A stretch of DNA of 64,000 nt from Siphonobacter aquaeclarae (lineage in GTDB: Bacteria > Bacteroidota > Bacteroidia > Cytophagales > Spirosomataceae): assembly GCF_900103285.1 (NCBI RefSeq), contig NZ_FNGS01000005.1, positions 120,579-184,578 of the forward strand, given 5' to 3'. Position numbers and translations under genes: made by a program. Positions 28,222 to 36,308 of the stretch are shown here, in pieces (positions within the stretch are counted from its first letter, which is position 1; every line of letters begins with the position of its first letter). The notes beneath the pieces were generated by a model, which was given only the letters and a program-made list of their open reading frames with translations, did no database searches and was not told the DNA's origin.

Positions 28222-28296
28222 TTTTCTGTGCATTCTGTGCTTTATGTGAGAAAAAGAAAATTATGTTCTCACAGAAAGCACAGAATACACAGAAAG
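28222..28296. repeat. 31-bp inverted repeat between convergent genes (TTCTGTG units)
   Basis: Arms 28222-28252 and 28266-28296 match at 29 of 31 positions around a 13-base spacer. Each arm is three 9-base units of the TTCTGTGnn type, a second short-unit hairpin family distinct from the TTTTCAG family at 9268. It lies between convergent genes and probably acts as a bidirectional transcript end. Confidence 0.8.
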
Positions 28297-28298
28297 AA

Positions 28299-29600
28299 TC
28301 AGAAGATCAGCTTGCCCTTGTGCAGGACCGATTTGACCGGTGAAATCCGGGAGACGGCTTCGGCAGAGCACGTCGCGTTTACGAGTGCGATATCGGCGCG
28401 GTCACCGGCCTTCGGCCACTGGCGGTTGCCTTTGTCGTCGAGCGGAAGGATACCTCCGGTCGCTATTTTCAGGCTGCGGGACAGGTCGAACTCGGTGGAA
28501 TAGCCATACAACTGGGCCATGAGGTTGCATTTCTGCAGGACGCTGCCCGAGCCGAAGGTATTCCAATGGTCCACAATACTATCGTTTCCGGTCCATACCT
28601 CCACGCCGTGGCGTTGTAGTGCGGGAACCGGCATGATGAGTCCCCCGAAGGGAATCGTCGATATGACGCCTACGCCGGCGGCAGCCAGTTTCTGCGCGAT
28701 TTCCTCCAGTTTCGGTTTTTCCAGCCGACCGAGCACAAAGCAGTGGCTGAGGTAGGTCTTGCCCTTCAGTGCCGGGTTTTCTTCTACTTTCCGGATGAGG
28801 TATTCGACGGTCCGGATGCCGGATTCTCCGCCTTCATGCAGGTGAATATCAATGCCTTTGCCGTGATCGAGGGCGAGCTGTACGACAAAATCAAGCGGTT
28901 TTTCGACGCTGCCGTCGATCGCAAACGGATCGAGTCCGCCGATAAACCCGATGCTTTTCCGGGCGGCGGCTTCCTTCATCAGGCCGGCAGAGTCGGTGTA
29001 GTACAAGCCATGCTGTGGAAACGCCACCAGTTCGGCCGAAAAGGTATCCTTTTTGTTTTCGAGCGCTTTTTCGAGGTGATCGAGGGAACGAAGGCCTGAG
29101 GTAGGCTCGATATTGACGTGACTCCGCGCAAACGTCGAACCTTTTGATTGCAGGAGTTCGATCAGTTTTTCGGCTTTGAACGTCGAGTTTTTCAGCAATT
29201 CGGGCAGGTTCCGCTGCTCAAACGCGATCATGTCGCGGAGGGAACGGTTTTTGGCCGAACGGGCTTTCCACTGGTCGCCGTAATAGGTTTTATCCAGGTG
29301 AATGTGCATGTCCCGGAAGGCGGGCAGGGCAAGGGCGCCTTTGGCGTCGTGGCCTTTTCCGGAAGGATCGTTCGGGAGAATGGCGGTTATTTTTCCATCC
29401 CGGAGCTCGAGCGTCGCCAGCTCGGTGCGGGTGGCGGTGATGTCACCGTCTTCGGTGACGAAGCCTGTTTCCAGGCGCACGTTTTTCAGGCGGAAGGGCA
29501 TGTCGGCAGACTTTTCTTCGAGCCGGAAGCCGGTGGTACCGGCCAGCAGAATTGACGATTGTCGGATAAAGTCTTTGCGTGAAAGCGATTCAGCAAACAT
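28299..29600 (-). CDS. Amidohydrolase (cytosine deaminase-like)
   Basis: A 433-residue metal-dependent hydrolase. Visible metal ligands are the HIH of FRDMHIHLDKTYYG, the histidines of DIHLHEGGE and LSHCF, and the aspartate of WTGNDSIVDHW, in the order of the cytosine deaminase / N-isopropylammelide branch. The N-terminus SLSRKDFIRQSSILLAG resembles a twin-arginine-type leader with a Lys replacing the second Arg, so export is uncertain. Substrate unknown. It lies 81 bp downstream of an AraC-type regulator on the same strand and has its own -7 box. Confidence 0.83.
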   Translation of the reverse strand: MFAESLSRKDFIRQSSILLAGTTGFRLEEKSADMPFRLKNVRLETGFVTEDGDITATRTELATLELRDGKITAILPNDPSGKGHDAKGALALPAFRDMHIHLDKTYYGDQWKARSAKNRSLRDMIAFEQRNLPELLKNSTFKAEKLIELLQSKGSTFARSHVNIEPTSGLRSLDHLEKALENKKDTFSAELVAFPQHGLYYTDSAGLMKEAAARKSIGFIGGLDPFAIDGSVEKPLDFVVQLALDHGKGIDIHLHEGGESGIRTVEYLIRKVEENPALKGKTYLSHCFVLGRLEKPKLEEIAQKLAAAGVGVISTIPFGGLIMPVPALQRHGVEVWTGNDSIVDHWNTFGSGSVLQKCNLMAQLYGYSTEFDLSRSLKIATGGILPLDDKGNRQWPKAGDRADIALVNATCSAEAVSRISPVKSVLHKGKLIF

Positions 29601-29617
29601 CGTATCGGAATTTTTGA

Positions 29618-29625
29618 CAAAGGTA
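29618..29625 (-). promoter_or_regulatory. -7 promoter box of the amidohydrolase gene
   Basis: On the minus strand TACCTTTG matches TAnnTTTG exactly and lies 17 bases upstream of the ATG. Confidence 0.5.
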
Positions 29626-29680
29626 ATCCGGCGGCAAGGCGGCTTTCCGGTGTATTTTATTCCTCCTTTGGTAAAAATCC

Positions 29681-30514
29681 TTACTGTTCCCGGAATTCCC
29701 GCGGGGTAAGGCCGGTCTGGCTCTTGAAAAAGTGGGAGAAATTGGCGGCGTCTTCAAATCCGAGAGCAAAGGTGATTTCCTTCACGGAGAGGTCGGTTGT
29801 CTGAAGCAGGCGTCGGGCCTCCAAGACGATGCGGCTGCGGATAACCGATAGCGCCGTGACGCCCAGGTACTTCCGGCAGAGTATAGTGAGGTAGTTGGCG
29901 GTCAGGCCGAGTTGTTCCGCGTAGAAAGCGACGGTCTTTTCCTCGCGGAAACGGCTGTCTACCAGCGACTGATACCGGAGCAATACCGGCGTCATCCGGT
30001 AAACAGACAGCTCTTCGAACCGCTGCTCCGCTTCCCGCCCGATCAGCCGCGCGATCAACCGGCACCGGAGCAGCACGATTTCGGAGGAAACGGGCTGGCG
30101 GAGCAACTCTTCCCGAACCGCCATCAGCTCGGCACGAAGCAGGGCAAACGTTTCAGGAGAGAGCCCGAAAACCGGATGCCGGCGGTAGGGAATCACCGGC
30201 AGGTCGAGTGTTTCGAACGCTTCCCGGCGGATCATCAGCTGCCAGGCAACGAGGTCTTCCCCGAATGCCCAGGTATGGACCTGCCCGGGAAAAAGCAGAT
30301 GCAGTTGCCCCGGAGCGGTAGTATGGTCCGTAAAGTCAATGGTATGCGTTCCCGACCCGTTTTCCACCAGCAGGAAAAGAAAGAAATCGTGTTTGTGGGG
30401 TTTGTCGAAGTGCCGGCTCCCGCTCAGCTCATGAAAGGAAAAAAGACAATCGGGTTGCGTCTCAGACTGAAACGCGGTGATTGCCAGGGTCGGGAGATGA
30501 TCGGTCGGCTGCAT
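29681..30514 (-). CDS. AraC-family transcriptional regulator (cupin + HTH)
   Basis: A 277-residue activator with an N-terminal cupin ligand-binding domain (HKHDFFLFLLVENGSGTHTIDF, then LLFPGQVHTW) and a C-terminal double HTH (VAFYAEQLGLTANYLTILCRKYLG... EITFALGFEDAANFSHFFKSQTGLTPREFR). It lies directly upstream of the amidohydrolase and probably controls it. Confidence 0.9.
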   Translation of the reverse strand: MQPTDHLPTLAITAFQSETQPDCLFSFHELSGSRHFDKPHKHDFFLFLLVENGSGTHTIDFTDHTTAPGQLHLLFPGQVHTWAFGEDLVAWQLMIRREAFETLDLPVIPYRRHPVFGLSPETFALLRAELMAVREELLRQPVSSEIVLLRCRLIARLIGREAEQRFEELSVYRMTPVLLRYQSLVDSRFREEKTVAFYAEQLGLTANYLTILCRKYLGVTALSVIRSRIVLEARRLLQTTDLSVKEITFALGFEDAANFSHFFKSQTGLTPREFREQ

Positions 30515-30643
30515 GGACCGGAAGATACGTTATTCCGTTCGTTGGTAGCGACTGCCGCGGAAAATGCGAAGCAGTCGATTCTCCCCGCAATTGTACGAAG
30601 GAGCCGGTGCGGAGCACCTGCCGGATCTATACCAAAAATTATG

Positions 30644-30651
30644 TATGTTTG
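30644..30651 (+). promoter_or_regulatory. -7 promoter box of the mini-AraC gene
   Basis: TATGTTTG matches TAnnTTTG, 19 bases before the ATG at 30671. Confidence 0.5.
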
Positions 30652-30670
30652 GGTATTATCCACCTGACAT

Positions 30671-31045
30671 ATGCAAGTTTCCCGAAAAGAACAACTTACC
30701 CGCGATTACCTCGCGCTGGTAGACCGGCACCTGGACGACCTCCTCGCGCAGCGGGTATCGGAAATGCTGGAACTCAATCAGATAGCCGATACGCTGTGTG
30801 TGTCGCACAAGCACCTCATCGCCGTCGTCAAAGAAACACGCGGCGAACATCCGTGTCATTTCTACGTACAGAAGATCATTGAGCGGTCGAAAGAGCTGTT
30901 GCAGGATTCCGATCTTCCGGCCGCCGAAATCGCCCGGCTGCTGAGCTATGATCCTTCCAACTTTTCCAAGTTTTTCCGGAAATACGTAGGTAAAACACCT
31001 GGGCAGTTCCGGGCGGAAAGTACCGGCGTACTTCTTTCTGTCTAG
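30671..31045 (+). CDS. Stand-alone AraC-type DNA-binding protein
   Basis: Only 124 residues long: essentially the AraC HTH pair (LNQIADTLCVSHKHLIAVVKE and EIARLLSYDPSNFSKFFRKYVGKTPGQFR) with a short N-terminal helix and no sensory domain. It is like MarA/SoxS in size and may be controlled by its level rather than by a ligand. It precedes a same-strand SDR gene by 80 bp and is the likely regulator of it. Confidence 0.85.
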   Translation: MQVSRKEQLTRDYLALVDRHLDDLLAQRVSEMLELNQIADTLCVSHKHLIAVVKETRGEHPCHFYVQKIIERSKELLQDSDLPAAEIARLLSYDPSNFSKFFRKYVGKTPGQFRAESTGVLLSV

Positions 31046-31125
31046 CGAAAACTTCCGAAAAGTTCACCACGCTGCGACGGGTTCTGTCTTCCACTTTTGT
31101 GACGTAACTAATGTGTATTCCAGCC

Positions 31126-31881
31126 ATGTCACAACACACGATTCAGAACAAGGTCGTACTCATTGCCGGAGGTGCCAAGAACCTCGGAGGATTGCTCAGC
31201 CGGAACCTCGCCGCGCAGGGCGCGAAAATTGCCATTCACTACAACAGCGAAGCCACGCGAGCCGATGCGGAAGCGACCAAAGCGGCGATTGAAGCCCGTG
31301 GCGGGGAAGCGTTTCTCTTTCAAGCGGATCTGACCGATGTACGGCAGATTACCCGTTTCTTTGAGGAAACTAAAGCCCGTTTCGGCGGGATCGACATCGC
31401 GATCAATACCGTGGGCAAGGTCCTGAAAAAGCCTTATGTTGACACGACAGAAGAGGAGTATGATTCGATGTTTGACATCAATTCAAAAGTCGCCTACTTC
31501 TTCATTCAGGAAGCCGGAAAACAGCTCAACGATAACGGCAAAATCTGTACGATCGTGACCTCTCTGCTCGCCGCCTTTACCGGGTATTATTCGACGTACG
31601 AAGGCGGAAAAGCGCCGGTAGAACACTTTACCCGTGCGGCAGCGAAGGAATTCGGCGGCCGGGGTATTTCGGTGACGGCAGTAGCGCCCGGCCCGATGGA
31701 TACGCCGTTTTTCTACGGACAGGAAAGCGAGGATGCCGTGGCTTACCACAAGTCGGCATCGGCACTCGGTGGCCTGACGGATATCCGCGACATCGCGCCG
31801 CTGGTGCAGTTTCTGGTATCGGATGGTTGGTGGATTACCGGCCAGACGATCTTCGCCAACGGCGGGTATACGACACGCTGA
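31126..31881 (+). CDS. Short-chain dehydrogenase/reductase (SDR)
   Basis: A 251-residue classical SDR. The cofactor loop is GGAKNLGG (usual TGxxxGxG), the NTVG motif replaces NNAG, and the catalytic Ser-Tyr-Lys lies in TSLLAAFTGYYSTYEGGK. The sequence AIHYNSEATRAD after strand 2 favours NADP. Substrate unknown. Start taken at the Met before SQHTIQNK; a Met five codons upstream is possible. A terminator follows at once. Confidence 0.88.
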   Translation: MSQHTIQNKVVLIAGGAKNLGGLLSRNLAAQGAKIAIHYNSEATRADAEATKAAIEARGGEAFLFQADLTDVRQITRFFEETKARFGGIDIAINTVGKVLKKPYVDTTEEEYDSMFDINSKVAYFFIQEAGKQLNDNGKICTIVTSLLAAFTGYYSTYEGGKAPVEHFTRAAAKEFGGRGISVTAVAPGPMDTPFFYGQESEDAVAYHKSASALGGLTDIRDIAPLVQFLVSDGWWITGQTIFANGGYTTR

Positions 31882-31888
31882 CAAACGC

Positions 31889-31924
31889 ACGCCGGAGGGG
31901 AATTTGCCCGCTCCGGCGTTTTTT
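31889..31924 (+). terminator. Terminator after the SDR gene
   Basis: ACGCCGGAG pairs with CTCCGGCGT (31889-31897, 31911-31919), followed by a T6 run. It ends only 16 bases before the channel gene. Confidence 0.88.
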
Positions 31925-31940
31925 CGATAGGAGAATTTCC

Positions 31941-32603
31941 ATGAGCCTGGCCTTTTTCGCCAAACGGAAATACGAAATCCTGCTGCTGGCGCTGTGCCAG
32001 CATTTGTTCGTGGGAATTTTTCTGACAGATCTGGATTTCTACACCCGGGTTATCTGGCCGCTGAATATGCTGATTCTGGGCGCCGGAACCATTGGTTTGT
32101 TTTCGGGCAGGCATGCCTGGCGGCATCGGATCCGGAACCTTCATTTTGTCCTGATTCTGCTGCTGCCGGTCGGGATTCCTTTTTTCCGGGATGTACCCTG
32201 GTATTTTACGCTCCTGAATGTCAACTATGTCGTTTACTTCGCGTTCATTTTCGGAGATGTGCTGCGGTTTCTGATCCGGCCCGGATACATCAATACAGAT
32301 ATTCTTTCAGCCGCGGCGTGCGGTTACCTGCTCCTGATTGAGCTGTCTGTTTTTCTGCTTCAGTTTTGCCAGTACCGCTCCCCGGCTTCGTTTAAGGGTA
32401 TTGATACAACGAGCCCTGCTGCAATCTTCACCGATCTGGTCTATTTCTGTTCCATTACGTTTACCAGCATCGGTTTCGGAGATATTACGCCGGCTTCACA
32501 CGAGACCAAACTGATCACTTCCTTTATCGGTATTGCCGGGCAGTTTTATACGGTGGTGCTGGTGGGTATTCTGGTCAGTAAATTCTCGTCAGAGCGGCAA
32601 TAG
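31941..32603 (+). CDS. Six-TM potassium channel-like membrane protein
   Basis: The 220-residue product has five hydrophobic segments, then a pore loop with selectivity filter FTSIGFGDI, and a final TM segment (SFIGIAGQFYTVVLVGILVSKF). TSIGFGD matches the K+ channel TxGYGD filter. No charged S4 segment is seen, so it should not be voltage-gated, and there is no cytoplasmic RCK domain. I start at the ATG preceded by AGGAGAA; the frame runs further upstream but through the terminator hairpin. How it is transcribed just behind that terminator is unclear. Confidence 0.82.
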   Translation: MSLAFFAKRKYEILLLALCQHLFVGIFLTDLDFYTRVIWPLNMLILGAGTIGLFSGRHAWRHRIRNLHFVLILLLPVGIPFFRDVPWYFTLLNVNYVVYFAFIFGDVLRFLIRPGYINTDILSAAACGYLLLIELSVFLLQFCQYRSPASFKGIDTTSPAAIFTDLVYFCSITFTSIGFGDITPASHETKLITSFIGIAGQFYTVVLVGILVSKFSSERQ

Positions 32604-32641
32604 GAAAGGCCGTATGGCTCCGGGTAAGCACCCGGAAGCGC

Positions 32642-32687
32642 AAAAGGAGCAGCCCCGTCCAACCGAAGAGGGCTGCTCCTTTTTTTA
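32642..32687. terminator. Bidirectional terminator between channel and NmrA genes
   Basis: AAAGGAGCAGCCC pairs with GGGCTGCTCCTTT, followed by a T7 run; it separates convergent genes. Confidence 0.9.
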
Positions 32688-32693
32688 CAGGTG

Positions 32694-33572
32694 TCAGAAA
32701 CGTGCGGAAAACTCCTTCGCGAAGGTTTCGAGACGGATGGTTCCGTCGACCGGCGAACCGCTTTCTTCAAAATGCGCCAGCAGTCTGCCGCTGCGGAAGC
32801 CAACGCCCATCTCGGTATAAAGACCTGCTATTTCTTCGGGTACTCCCGCCTGGATCATGCCCCGGAGAGACTGTTCGTCGCTGAACTCCACCCAGGGCAG
32901 TCCCGGCCTGCCGATCGCATCGCCGATGGCCGAAGCGATTTCCTGCGGCGTGCGGACGTCGCTCACGATGTAGCGGACGTGCTTGCCGTCTCCCGGATGC
33001 TGCAACTCTTCTGCGGCAGCGGCGGCAATGTCTGCCGGGTGAACCAGCGCCAGCGGGAGGGAGGCCGGGAAGTTACCGCCCATGATACCGGGCCCCTGAA
33101 TCAGCGGAATATCATTGTAAAAATTGGTGTAGAAATAACCCGCCCGGAGGAAGGTTACCGCTACGCCATCCAGTTCAGCATACGCTTTTTCGATGGGGTA
33201 AAGACCGGCAATAGGACCGTTTCCGGAGGGAAGATCAGCGCCTACGCTGCTGAGCATGACGACACGTGTAATACCGGTTGCCCGGATCGCATCGGCAAAG
33301 GCTTTTCCGGCCGCGGCCGTATTGGCCAGCACATCGGCGCCGCCGAGGTTTGGCGGGGTCATGGCAAAGAGTGCGTCAGCGCCGCGGATGGCGCTTTCAA
33401 GAAAGGCGGCGTCACTCACGGAGCCGACCGCCGGTGTTGCGCCCAGCGCTTCAATCGCTGCCCGGCGACCGGGATTGCTGGTGATGACGGTAACCGTATG
33501 TCCGGCAGAAACGAGCGATTTGACGAGGTGGGTTCCGATATTTCCGAGGGAACCGGAGAGAGTAATTTTCAT
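32694..33572 (-). CDS. NmrA-like NAD(P)-binding protein (atypical SDR)
   Basis: A 292-residue Rossmann protein with N-terminal SGSLGNIGTHLVKSLVSAGHTVTV (GxxGxxG-type) and the NmrA-like pattern RVVMLSSVGAD and FLRAGYFYTN. Such proteins are quinone reductases (QOR2-like) or redox sensors. It is divergent from an HxlR regulator, an arrangement often seen for electrophile or quinone-response pairs. Confidence 0.85.
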   Translation of the reverse strand: MKITLSGSLGNIGTHLVKSLVSAGHTVTVITSNPGRRAAIEALGATPAVGSVSDAAFLESAIRGADALFAMTPPNLGGADVLANTAAAGKAFADAIRATGITRVVMLSSVGADLPSGNGPIAGLYPIEKAYAELDGVAVTFLRAGYFYTNFYNDIPLIQGPGIMGGNFPASLPLALVHPADIAAAAAEELQHPGDGKHVRYIVSDVRTPQEIASAIGDAIGRPGLPWVEFSDEQSLRGMIQAGVPEEIAGLYTEMGVGFRSGRLLAHFEESGSPVDGTIRLETFAKEFSARF

Positions 33573-33597
33573 GGTTTTGCTTTCGATTTTGACGCGG

Positions 33598-33641
33598 CAA
33601 AGGTATCTTTGGTACTTACTTTTTTACAAGTACTTACCCTA
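33598..33641. promoter_or_regulatory. Overlapping divergent promoters and HxlR-type operator
   Basis: Two exact -7 boxes overlap by 2 bp on opposite strands: TACCTTTG on the minus strand (33598-33605) for the NmrA gene and TATCTTTG on the plus strand (33604-33611) for the HxlR gene. Next to them GTACTTAC is directly repeated at 33612-33619 and 33630-33637, and GTACTT/AAGTAC form an inverted repeat at 33612-33633. Confidence 0.65.
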
Positions 33642-33653
33642 AAGTAGGTGCCT

Positions 33654-34046
33654 ATGACAGCGATCAAGGAAAGTTCGACCATCCAGCAGAACAAGCAGTT
33701 TGCGCTGGAACAGTGCCCGGTTACCTATGTAATGGAGAAAATCGGGGGGTACTGGAAGCCTATTATTCTGTATCATTTGTCGCAGGGCGACAAGCGCTAC
33801 AGTGAACTCCGCCGCGCCATTCCGGCGATTACGGAAAAAATGCTGATACAGCACCTGAAGCAGCTGGAAGTTGACGACCTCGTCCTCCGCGAATCGAAGC
33901 CGGTCGTGCCGCCGTTCGTGACCTACCGCCTGACGTCTTCGGGCCGGGGGCTGATTCCCGTCATCCAGGCCATGGCTGACTGGGCTTTCCGGGAGGTAAG
34001 GGGAGAGTTTGCGGACCGGATACACGCGTCCGCTTCAGAAGGCTGA
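33654..34046 (+). CDS. HxlR-family transcriptional regulator
   Basis: A 130-residue winged-HTH protein with the HxlR signature: CPVTYVMEKIGGYWKPIILYHLSQGDKRYSELRRAIPAITEKMLIQHLKQLEVDDLVLRE. The cysteine at residue 21 lies where YodB/HypR-type members carry their redox cysteine. It is divergent from the NmrA gene and very likely represses it and itself. The ATG is preferred over a GTG two codons upstream. Confidence 0.92.
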   Translation: MTAIKESSTIQQNKQFALEQCPVTYVMEKIGGYWKPIILYHLSQGDKRYSELRRAIPAITEKMLIQHLKQLEVDDLVLRESKPVVPPFVTYRLTSSGRGLIPVIQAMADWAFREVRGEFADRIHASASEG

Positions 34047-34140
34047 CGAAAGTATTGCATATTACTTTTTAACCTTATTGTAGTAAAAATTGCACAATGT
34101 TTCGCTAAAAATTTCGAACATTGCATGCAGGTTTATGTCA

Positions 34141-34514
34141 TACTTTTGTAATGAAGGAGTAATTGTTTGTAGGATTAAGTAATTAGTTCTTCCTACTTAT
34201 TGTGTTGCAGCTGTTTCGCTGTCGAACAGTATACAGGCTGTTCGGGTAGTGGAATTGGTTTCCTGCGTTCGGTCGCCGTCCGGAGAAGGAATACGGCCAT
34301 GCGTTGGGTCTGATACATTGCGTTGTCCGCGATACTACACCTCACAGTAGCTCTCAACCCTTGAAATTTCTGACAAAATTTGCTTTTCAGAAGAAAGCAG
34401 ATGTGGAATTATTGTGCCAATAATTGCCAGTCCTGATGTGTGATTCCTATTGCCGTATCTACATGGAAATACCGGTTAACAACACAAAAAAATACTCTGT
34501 TTTAAGTATTTTTT
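34141..34514 (+). ncRNA. Candidate non-coding transcript (promoter box to hairpin)
   Basis: TACTTTTG at 34141-34148 is an exact -7 box with a TTG 17 bases upstream, but no open frame with a recognisable product follows. About 370 bases on, AAAAAATACT and AGTATTTTTT (34487-34496, 34505-34514) form a terminator-like AT hairpin. A perfect 8-3-8 repeat (AATTATTG-TGC-CAATAATT) lies inside at 34407-34425. This is a prediction from signals only. Confidence 0.25.
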
Positions 34515-35010
34515 GATTAAAATGAAGCATTTACTTTTGCTTCGAAACGAGTTTGTTTGCTGATGAATCGCGCGATAGCGAGCGTGATTTTCAACCTATT
34601 CGACCGGTCGGAATGGTGAGCCTTCCGGTCTATGACGTTCCTGGCCGGCGCTGTTTTACGATGAGTTTGGCGCAATGAAAATGTCAGCAGATTCACGGCA
34701 GAAAAGTGACAGGATCCGCTAGTCCTTTGTTGTCCCGGGCGACGGGGTGATAAATCTGCCGAAGCTGCCTGATGGCGATGCACGAAGGTGAAACAGTGCT
34801 GGTCAGGTTTGTGTAACCGGTGATTGAAAACAGAGATCAGTGCCCACCCGAAGCGACTGACGGAACAAAAAAGTTAACCGGTGATAGTATCCTGACTGAA
34901 ACCTTAACCTGAAACAAATTTCCGGGAATCACTCCTTCCGCCTATGGTATGAATTTGCCTTTTGTGCGTATTTATATCCGTGAGTTGTTATCCCCAAATG
35001 GCTATATTGA
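34515..35010. other. Long leader of the LuxR-type gene, no supportable gene
   Basis: A second exact -7 box, TACTTTTG, lies at 34532-34539, 472 bases before the LuxR-type gene. An 88-codon minus-strand frame at 34517-34783 shows no domain and is rejected. The next gene may have a long 5' leader. Confidence 0.4.
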
Positions 35011-35649
35011 ATGGTGAAATTAACGCCTAAGCGTGCTGTCATCTTTGATGATCAGAGACTTTTTTCAGAATCCTTTTGTGTCGCGCTGCTGCGCCTCGGT
35101 ATGTTCGACGATGTGTCAGTTGTGCTATCGGACGGGGAGTTAGCAGGTCGCCTCCGGAACGAAGAAAAGGAAGAAATCTATTTTTTTGTCAGCGCGTCGA
35201 TCCGGAAAATCAATGTGTTTCATCTGGTTGAAGAAACCAGGCGTATTTTCCCCGCTGTGACGATTATTTTCTGCATGAACTCGGAGAACTACGGCGTTAT
35301 TTCCCGCGTACAACGCCTCGAAGCAAATGCCATTATCAGCAAGCGGGATTCATTCGGAGATCTGAAAAAATGCCTGGAACGGATCGGGGAAAAGGCCCTG
35401 ATCTGCTCGCCATCCATAGAAGCTGTTATTCATACTGCTGAAACCGAAGGCGTCTGTTATTTTACCGCGAGGGAGATAGAAGTACTCTTTCTTTTATATG
35501 AAGGAAAAAATACGGAACAGATTGCCGGAATCATGCACCTGAGCCGACACACCATCGCTACGCACAAACGAAACATGATGACAAAATCAAATACCCGGTC
35601 TATGGGCGAACTGCTCGCCTTTGCCCGCCGGTATTTCGATATTACATAA
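35011..35649 (+). CDS. LuxR-type regulator with degenerate receiver domain
   Basis: A 212-residue protein laid out like a NarL response regulator. Residues 8-125 follow the receiver fold: the acidic pair is present (FDDQRLF, residues 12-18) and the conserved lysine is Lys111 (ISKRD), but the strand that should end in the phospho-acceptor aspartate reads IYFFVSAS (56-63) and has no Asp. The C-terminal HTH (YFTAREIEVLFLLYEGKNTEQIAGIMHLSRHTIATHKRNMM) is intact. It is therefore likely phosphorylation-independent. No sensor kinase is adjacent. Confidence 0.83.
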   Translation: MVKLTPKRAVIFDDQRLFSESFCVALLRLGMFDDVSVVLSDGELAGRLRNEEKEEIYFFVSASIRKINVFHLVEETRRIFPAVTIIFCMNSENYGVISRVQRLEANAIISKRDSFGDLKKCLERIGEKALICSPSIEAVIHTAETEGVCYFTAREIEVLFLLYEGKNTEQIAGIMHLSRHTIATHKRNMMTKSNTRSMGELLAFARRYFDIT

Positions 35650-35787
35650 CGTTGGATAGGTTAAACATTCGTAACCGGAAAGGGAAGCGTTACTGACGCT
35701 TTCCTTTTTCCGTTTAATACCCATCGGGTTTGAAGAACTATTAAACTTGCCGATTTTCACTTTCTTGCGAAAAGAACCTCAAAACCG

Positions 35788-36237
35788 ATGCGAAAATTAA
35801 TACTTCTTTTTCTACTGACGGCGTGTGCGTCGCCGAAAGCCGAAACCGACGCCGTTCGCGCAATACTTGACTCCACACTCCGGGCCGATACCGATGCGAT
35901 GAACCGATACGACTGGAAAACGTCTGCGGCATTATTTACGGACGACGGCACCTATGCCGATCCCGGCAACGGCGTTTTCCAGCATGGCCGTACCGTACTC
36001 GACAGCGTAATGCAGGCGGTCGTTGCCGGACACCGGAAAGACAGCCTCCGGGCAGATATTCAATGGGAAACCGAATCGCTGGTGGTACGGGATACGACCG
36101 CGTATCACGTGGTCCGGCAGACTTATTCCGTCCGCCCCGGCAGCCGCGAGCCTTTCCGGGGTACTGCCCATTTCGTCCTGGTCTGGAAGAAGCGTCCGCA
36201 GTGGCGGGTTCACACCCTGATGACGTTTCCGGATTGA
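35788..36237 (+). CDS. Lipoprotein of the SnoaL/DUF4440 (NTF2-like) fold
   Basis: A 149-residue protein with lipobox LLTAC at residues 9-13. The body matches NTF2-like proteins (STLRADTDAMNRYDWKTSAALFTDDGTYADPGNGVFQHGRTVL... PQWRVHTLMTFPD). It is a small periplasmic cone-fold domain, usually ligand-binding or of unknown role. It is 71 bp upstream of the DUF1028 gene and may be in the same transcript. Confidence 0.78.
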   Translation: MRKLILLFLLTACASPKAETDAVRAILDSTLRADTDAMNRYDWKTSAALFTDDGTYADPGNGVFQHGRTVLDSVMQAVVAGHRKDSLRADIQWETESLVVRDTTAYHVVRQTYSVRPGSREPFRGTAHFVLVWKKRPQWRVHTLMTFPD

Positions 36238-36308
36238 GTCCGGCCATGTAAAATCGCTTTGCCGCCTCCGGATACCGGTTTTACTTTCCGGACGATATCC
36301 CCCGATAC

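Noticed and set aside
34517-34783. 88-codon minus-strand frame in the gene-free region
   Set aside because: Composition and lack of motif suggest chance; no promoter on that strand.
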